The translations under genes and the position numbers were made by a program. The notes beneath the pieces are model-generated. The model searched no databases. It was not told the origin of the DNA and worked only from the letters and a program-made list of their open reading frames with translations. 36,291 bases of DNA from an uncultured Pelagibacteraceae bacterium. Lineage in GTDB: Bacteria > Pseudomonadota > Alphaproteobacteria > Pelagibacterales > Pelagibacteraceae. Numbering within the stretch: the first letter of the stretch is position 1; every line of letters begins with the position of its first letter. The stretch spans positions 1 to 36,291 of the forward strand of contig CACLGJ010000011.1 in NCBI GenBank assembly GCA_902606445.1, written 5' to 3'. Below, piece by piece: positions 32,765-36,291 of this stretch.

Positions 32765-33372
32765 AATAATTCGTCTATTATTTGAATAATTTTATTTTGA
32801 TTTTTTTTGATATCTTGATTTGAATCAATGATTTTATATTTTTTTTTATTTTGTCTAACCAATTTTAAAAAACCTTTTTGAACTTTTTCATAAAAATTAT
32901 AATCAAATTTGTCATATCTGTTTAAAGATTTTCTAATATTTAATCTCTTAATCATATTTTTTTTATTCACAATATTTAAAAATGTATAATCAACTTTAAA
33001 ATCTCTTAAAATAAAACTATTAATAAAATTTATTAATTTCATATTAATGCCAAAACCGTAATGCTGATAAGCTATAGTTGAGTAGGTAAATCTATCAATA
33101 AGGATTACCTTTTTCTTATAAAACCTTTTTAATTGTTGTATATTTTCACTTCTAGCTGCAAGATAAAGAAGTAGATCTGTTATCTTATTAAAATCAGATT
33201 TTTTATTTAAAATAAGTTTTCTTATTTTTTCTGAATTTAAGCTACCACCAGGTTCTCTTATCTTAATAAAGTTTATTTTTTTTTTCTTCAAATATTTTGC
33301 AACATTTGAAATATGATGACTTTTGCCACTACCTTCAACACCTTCAAAAACAATTACAGGTTTTTTATACAT
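32761..33372 (-). CDS. tmk: Thymidylate kinase
   Basis: Phosphorylates dTMP to dTDP. P-loop VFEGVEGSGKSHHISNVAKYL (about 9-29), the DR(Y/F) nucleotide region KVILIDRFTYSTIAYQHYG (about 88-106), REPGGSLNSEKIRKLIL (about 39-55) and AARSENIQQL are the family signatures. The 203 residues are full length. It overlaps holB by 4 bases and dacC by 8, so expression is tightly coupled. Confidence 0.97.
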   Translation of the reverse strand: MYKKPVIVFEGVEGSGKSHHISNVAKYLKKKKINFIKIREPGGSLNSEKIRKLILNKKSDFNKITDLLLYLAARSENIQQLKRFYKKKVILIDRFTYSTIAYQHYGFGINMKLINFINSFILRDFKVDYTFLNIVNKKNMIKRLNIRKSLNRYDKFDYNFYEKVQKGFLKLVRQNKKKYKIIDSNQDIKKNQNKIIQIIDELL

Positions 33373-34516
33373 CGCCCCAAATAAGATAATTCAAAGACCT
33401 AATTAAACGGGTAAAAATATTAACTTTATCAATATCTTTAAAAGCAAGCAGATCGTATTCACCAATTAATTCTTCATCATAAACTACCCTAAATTTACCA
33501 ACTACATCATCTTTTTTGATTGGTGCCTCTATGGGACCTTCATATTTTAAAGTAACTTTAAGTAATTTTTTTTTTGCTTTTTTAATAGTTTTATAAATAT
33601 CTTCGTTAACGTAAACTTCAACTTGGTTTTCTTTACCAAGCCACACATCAATTTTATCAATAGATTTATTTGTTTTATTAATCTCAACAAGATCAAAATT
33701 TGTTAATCCATATGTTAAGAGTTTAGAACTTTGTCTTGATCTAGCATTTTTTGTTTCAAATCCACTCCCTACAGCTATTAATCTTCTCCCATTTCTTTCT
33801 AAAGATGAAGCTAATGAATATTTTTCTACAGCAAGATAGCCTGTTTTAATGCCATCAGCATTAATATTTTTGTATAATAATGGATTTCTATTTCCTTGAG
33901 TTATAGGATCGCCACCAGTTCTATCCCAAGTAAATTCTTTGACAGCAAACCATTTATAATATTCTGGATATTCTTTAATTAGGTATCTAGACATTTTTAG
34001 AATATCTCTCACGGTTGAATAATTGTCAGGATCATTAATACCAGATGAATTTGAAAAATTAGTATTTTCCATGCCTAATTCTTTTGCCTTAGCTGTCATT
34101 AAAATTGCAAACTCTTCTTCGGTGCCAGCAATACCTTCAGCAAGAGCTATACAAGCGTCATTACCTGACGCAATAATTATTCCTTTTAATAAATTTTCAA
34201 CAGAAACTTCATCCCCAACCATAATAAACATTGATGAAAAACCAGCAGTAGATAATCGCCATGCTTTTTCAGATACAATAAATCGATCTTCTAAATTCAA
34301 TTCACCTGATTTAATTAAATCAAAAGCTATAATAGAAGTCATGATTTTAGTCATCGAAGCAGGATATATAGATCTATCAGGTTCTTTTTCATATAAAATC
34401 TCACCTGATAAAAAATCTTGAAGTATTGCGGTTCTAGCTTTGATTTCAATATTTGAAAAAGAATTAGAAATTAAAGTTAAAGTTAATAAGAAACAAAGAT
34501 ATATAATTTTAAACAT
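33365..34516 (-). CDS. dacC: D-alanyl-D-alanine carboxypeptidase (PBP5/6 type)
   Basis: Periplasmic serine peptidase that trims peptidoglycan stem peptides. N-terminal signal (about 1-22), then the three active-site motifs: SxxK as PASMTKIMT (Ser54, Lys57), SGN as IIASGNDACIALAEG (117-119), and KTG in ADGIKTGYLAVEKYSLA (about 228-244). The C-terminal PBP5 beta domain (about 285-360) is followed by a short amphipathic end (IFTRLIRSLNYLIWGDV) that probably anchors it to the membrane. At 383 residues full length. Confidence 0.96.
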   Translation of the reverse strand: MFKIIYLCFLLTLTLISNSFSNIEIKARTAILQDFLSGEILYEKEPDRSIYPASMTKIMTSIIAFDLIKSGELNLEDRFIVSEKAWRLSTAGFSSMFIMVGDEVSVENLLKGIIIASGNDACIALAEGIAGTEEEFAILMTAKAKELGMENTNFSNSSGINDPDNYSTVRDILKMSRYLIKEYPEYYKWFAVKEFTWDRTGGDPITQGNRNPLLYKNINADGIKTGYLAVEKYSLASSLERNGRRLIAVGSGFETKNARSRQSSKLLTYGLTNFDLVEINKTNKSIDKIDVWLGKENQVEVYVNEDIYKTIKKAKKKLLKVTLKYEGPIEAPIKKDDVVGKFRVVYDEELIGEYDLLAFKDIDKVNIFTRLIRSLNYLIWGDV

Positions 34517-35264
34517 TTTTAAGAATTTCTAGGTTTTCAAAATTTAGTGATTTCATTTTTTCAAAAGATTCTTTTAATGAATTTATATCATTATAGGGAC
34601 CTAATAATACCCTGTAATTTGTTTGCGATAATCTAATTAGATTAATCTTATCTAATAAAGCTTCTTTTTTGATTCGTTCAATCATTAGATTTGCACTTTT
34701 TTTGTAGTAAAAATCAGCAACTATTATCGAATAAGAAAAATTTTTATTTAATTCTTTAATTTCATTTTTTTTAACATCCTCATTTAAACTGCTAATTTTT
34801 ATTCCATCTATCGGAGCTTTTTCAGCTACTTTTCTTTCTTCCTTAAAAGTTTTTGATTTTTTAGCAATGAAAGTTGAATCTTTAGAAATTAAAACTATTT
34901 CAACATATGGCTCAGAAATATTTATGTTAAGTTCTTCAACTATTCTGTCTGTAATTACTGAATTATAAAAATTTGAAAATTTAACACTATTTGATTTAAT
35001 TTCAGCTATTAGAGATTTATTATTGACTGGATTTGTAATTTTTACTTGTGATTTAGCTTTTAACTTCATATGAAATATTTGTAATGATCTTTGATCTAAT
35101 TTTTTTAATTTAAAATCATCATTATAAATTAATGCAAATCCAGAATTTTTATATTTTTTTTCTGGTTTAAAATTCAGTTTATTTTTTTTATTATCAAATT
35201 GATTACAGCCTACAAGAAAAATTAATAAAATAAAAAAAATTGAATTTTTAAATTTCATTTTCAA
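34509..35264 (-). CDS. RlpA-like lipoprotein with degenerate barrel domain and C-terminal SPOR domain
   Basis: 251-residue protein with a lipobox LVGC (Cys20). Residues about 41-125 (SGFALIYNDDFKLKKLDQRSLQIF...NVNPV-like strand pattern) can be aligned with the double-psi barrel of RlpA, but the catalytic Asp of the 'NDRGPF' motif is not recognisable (IAEIKSNSVKFSNFY). The C-terminus (about 172-250; NFSYSIIVADFYYKKSANLMIERIKKEA, NYRVLLGPYNDINSLKESFEKMKSL) is a SPOR domain for denuded septal glycan. The place between mltB and dacC is that of rlpA in alphaproteobacteria. Start 35264 overlaps mltB by 17 bases; ATG 35258 is the alternative. Confidence 0.75.
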   Translation of the reverse strand: MKMKFKNSIFFILLIFLVGCNQFDNKKNKLNFKPEKKYKNSGFALIYNDDFKLKKLDQRSLQIFHMKLKAKSQVKITNPVNNKSLIAEIKSNSVKFSNFYNSVITDRIVEELNINISEPYVEIVLISKDSTFIAKKSKTFKEERKVAEKAPIDGIKISSLNEDVKKNEIKELNKNFSYSIIVADFYYKKSANLMIERIKKEALLDKINLIRLSQTNYRVLLGPYNDINSLKESFEKMKSLNFENLEILKNV

Positions 35265-36249
35265 ATTTATTTTTTAAAGTACAAACCGCTAAAGCAAATC
35301 TAAGCGATCTGTTCCATTTTAAAATAACTTCATAATTACTAAACACAATATAGGCAGGGTTTAGAGTTTCTGCATTAGGAATAATATCTTTATCAGGGGT
35401 TATTATTGCCGATATCATATTTTTATCAACAAAATCTAATTCTTTATGATTTTTTATATATTTCTTAAAAAAGATAAATTTCTTTTTATTATGTAATTTT
35501 TTTGCAGAAATGTTTAAATATTTTTTCGGTATATTTGTATCTAATTCAATTCGATAAAAACATGGATTATTTTTTTTCCAACCAATTTTTTTTAAATAAT
35601 TTGCTGCTGAAGGATAAGCATCCTCATTGTCTTTTAGATTTATTTTATTATCATTATTATAGTCAAGCGCGTAGTTTGTAATAGTACTTGGCATAAATTG
35701 AAAAAAACCAAAAGCTCCTGCCCAAGAACCATATAAAGTTTGGTAATTAATTTTTTTTGTTTCTATTAATCTTAATAGTGTAATTAACTCATTTGTAAAA
35801 AATTCTGATCTTCTTTGATCATAACTTAGTGTTGCTAGAGATGAAAGAATATCCATTTTACCTACATAAGTTCCAAAATTCGTTTCAATTCCCATTAGAG
35901 CAAGTAATAATTCTTTTTCAATGTCAAACTCATCTTCTACTAAATTAATCAAATTTTTATTGTCTTTGTAAAATCCAACACCTTTTATTTGTTTTTGTTT
36001 TGAAGTTCTTTTTTTAATGTAAGTTTTTGTATCCTCATAAAATTCAGGCTGAAAACGATCATATTCTATTACTTTAGGTAAATATCTTACATTTGACATT
36101 ACTAAGTTAATTGTATTTTCAGAAATGTTATTTTTAAGAGCTAGAGTCTTAAATTTAAGTTTCCATTTATCAAAATCATCAGCATCATAGGCATAAGTAA
36201 ATTCAATACCCATTATAAAGAGAATTACTAAGAACTTAATTAGTTTCAT
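35248..36249 (-). CDS. mltB: Lytic murein transglycosylase (MltB family)
   Basis: Periplasmic peptidoglycan lyase of 333 residues. A signal peptide ends near 20 (FIMGIEFTYA). Catalytic Glu is in LLALMGIETNFGTYVGKMDILSSLATLSYD (about 114-143), and YGSWAGAFGFFQFMPSTITNYALDYNNDNKINL (about 167-199) is the second family signature. A C-terminal MltB-specific peptidoglycan-binding domain is absent, as in short soluble forms. The signal lacks a lipobox Cys, so it is likely soluble. It heads the eight-gene operon. Confidence 0.95.
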   Translation of the reverse strand: MKLIKFLVILFIMGIEFTYAYDADDFDKWKLKFKTLALKNNISENTINLVMSNVRYLPKVIEYDRFQPEFYEDTKTYIKKRTSKQKQIKGVGFYKDNKNLINLVEDEFDIEKELLLALMGIETNFGTYVGKMDILSSLATLSYDQRRSEFFTNELITLLRLIETKKINYQTLYGSWAGAFGFFQFMPSTITNYALDYNNDNKINLKDNEDAYPSAANYLKKIGWKKNNPCFYRIELDTNIPKKYLNISAKKLHNKKKFIFFKKYIKNHKELDFVDKNMISAIITPDKDIIPNAETLNPAYIVFSNYEVILKWNRSLRFALAVCTLKNKFENEI

Positions 36250-36261
36250 AAAGATCTTTTA

Positions 36262-36289
36262 AATATATTATTACTGCAATCCAAATCAA
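36262..36289 (-). promoter_or_regulatory. Candidate promoter of the mltB-to-MBL operon
   Basis: On the minus strand TTGATT (36289-36284), a 16-base spacer and TATATT (36267-36262) precede the mltB ATG at 36249. The leader would be about six bases. Only 42 bases of upstream sequence are in the window, so other sites cannot be excluded. Confidence 0.4.
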
Positions 36290-36291
36290 AA

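Overview
This AT-rich, very compact window looks like the chromosome of a streamlined marine alphaproteobacterium of the SAR11 clade (Pelagibacterales). The grounds are a typical alphaproteobacterial gene order at several loci (hppA-bamE-cytochrome c chaperone-rpmF-plsX-ihfA-merR; rplM-rpsI-argC; mltB-rlpA-dacC-tmk-holB-metG-tatD-MBL; tRNA-Pro followed by an NDUFS4-like gene), intergenic gaps of mostly 0-30 bases with many overlapping reading frames, poly-A/T-rich coding sequence, and a SAM-II/SAM-V type leader in front of metY, an arrangement known from Pelagibacter. No rRNA, CRISPR array or insertion sequence was seen.

Layout. (1) 94-5211: a K+-independent proton-pumping pyrophosphatase, bamE, a cytochrome bc1 assembly chaperone, then rpmF, plsX, ihfA, a MerR regulator and rpmG. 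The DUF177 and fabH genes usually found in this cluster are absent. (2) 5212-7929: chorismate mutase, heme A synthase and O-acetylhomoserine sulfhydrylase (metY). The metY leader carries two consecutive SAM-binding-type pseudoknots. (3) 8137-13322: rplM-rpsI-argC, a 57-residue lipoprotein not usually annotated, hom, and two transporters of small metabolites. (4) 13323-15276: a 465-base gap with a foldable element, a minimal alkylguanine-DNA alkyltransferase, a 58-residue membrane protein and a complete tyrosine recombinase. (5) 15281-22370: a surface-glycan type island, all on the minus strand, with four glycosyltransferases (one a two-domain fusion), an RmlC-like epimerase, two methyltransferases and a GIY-YIG protein, ending at tRNA-Glu. 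(6) 22375-26487: housekeeping genes recJ, glpX, an SbmA-like transporter and an NDUFS4-like subunit, headed by tRNA-Pro. (7) 26581-28773: a zinc-ribbon membrane protein, nhaA and a thiol peroxidase. (8) 28768-36249: an eight-gene minus-strand operon for cell-wall turnover, dTMP synthesis, the clamp loader, methionyl-tRNA synthetase and two hydrolases, in which every junction overlaps.

How it works together. Sulfur assimilation into homocysteine (metY) and supply of homoserine (hom) lie near each other, with metY apparently under SAM feedback. The minus strand from tRNA-Pro (26487) to the last island gene (15281) has no gap longer than about 35 bases. It can therefore be one 11-kb transcription unit with tRNA genes at its head and in its middle. 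Each tRNA's CCA lies exactly 4 bases before the start codon of the next protein gene, so tRNA 3' processing would leave nearly leaderless mRNAs. The most unusual items are the tandem metY leader with possible cross-pairing, the two tRNA-mRNA junctions, the CATG overlap of two divergent start codons, the unexplained structured element at about 13.6 kb, and a metallo-beta-lactamase-fold protein that has lost both histidines of one metal site.
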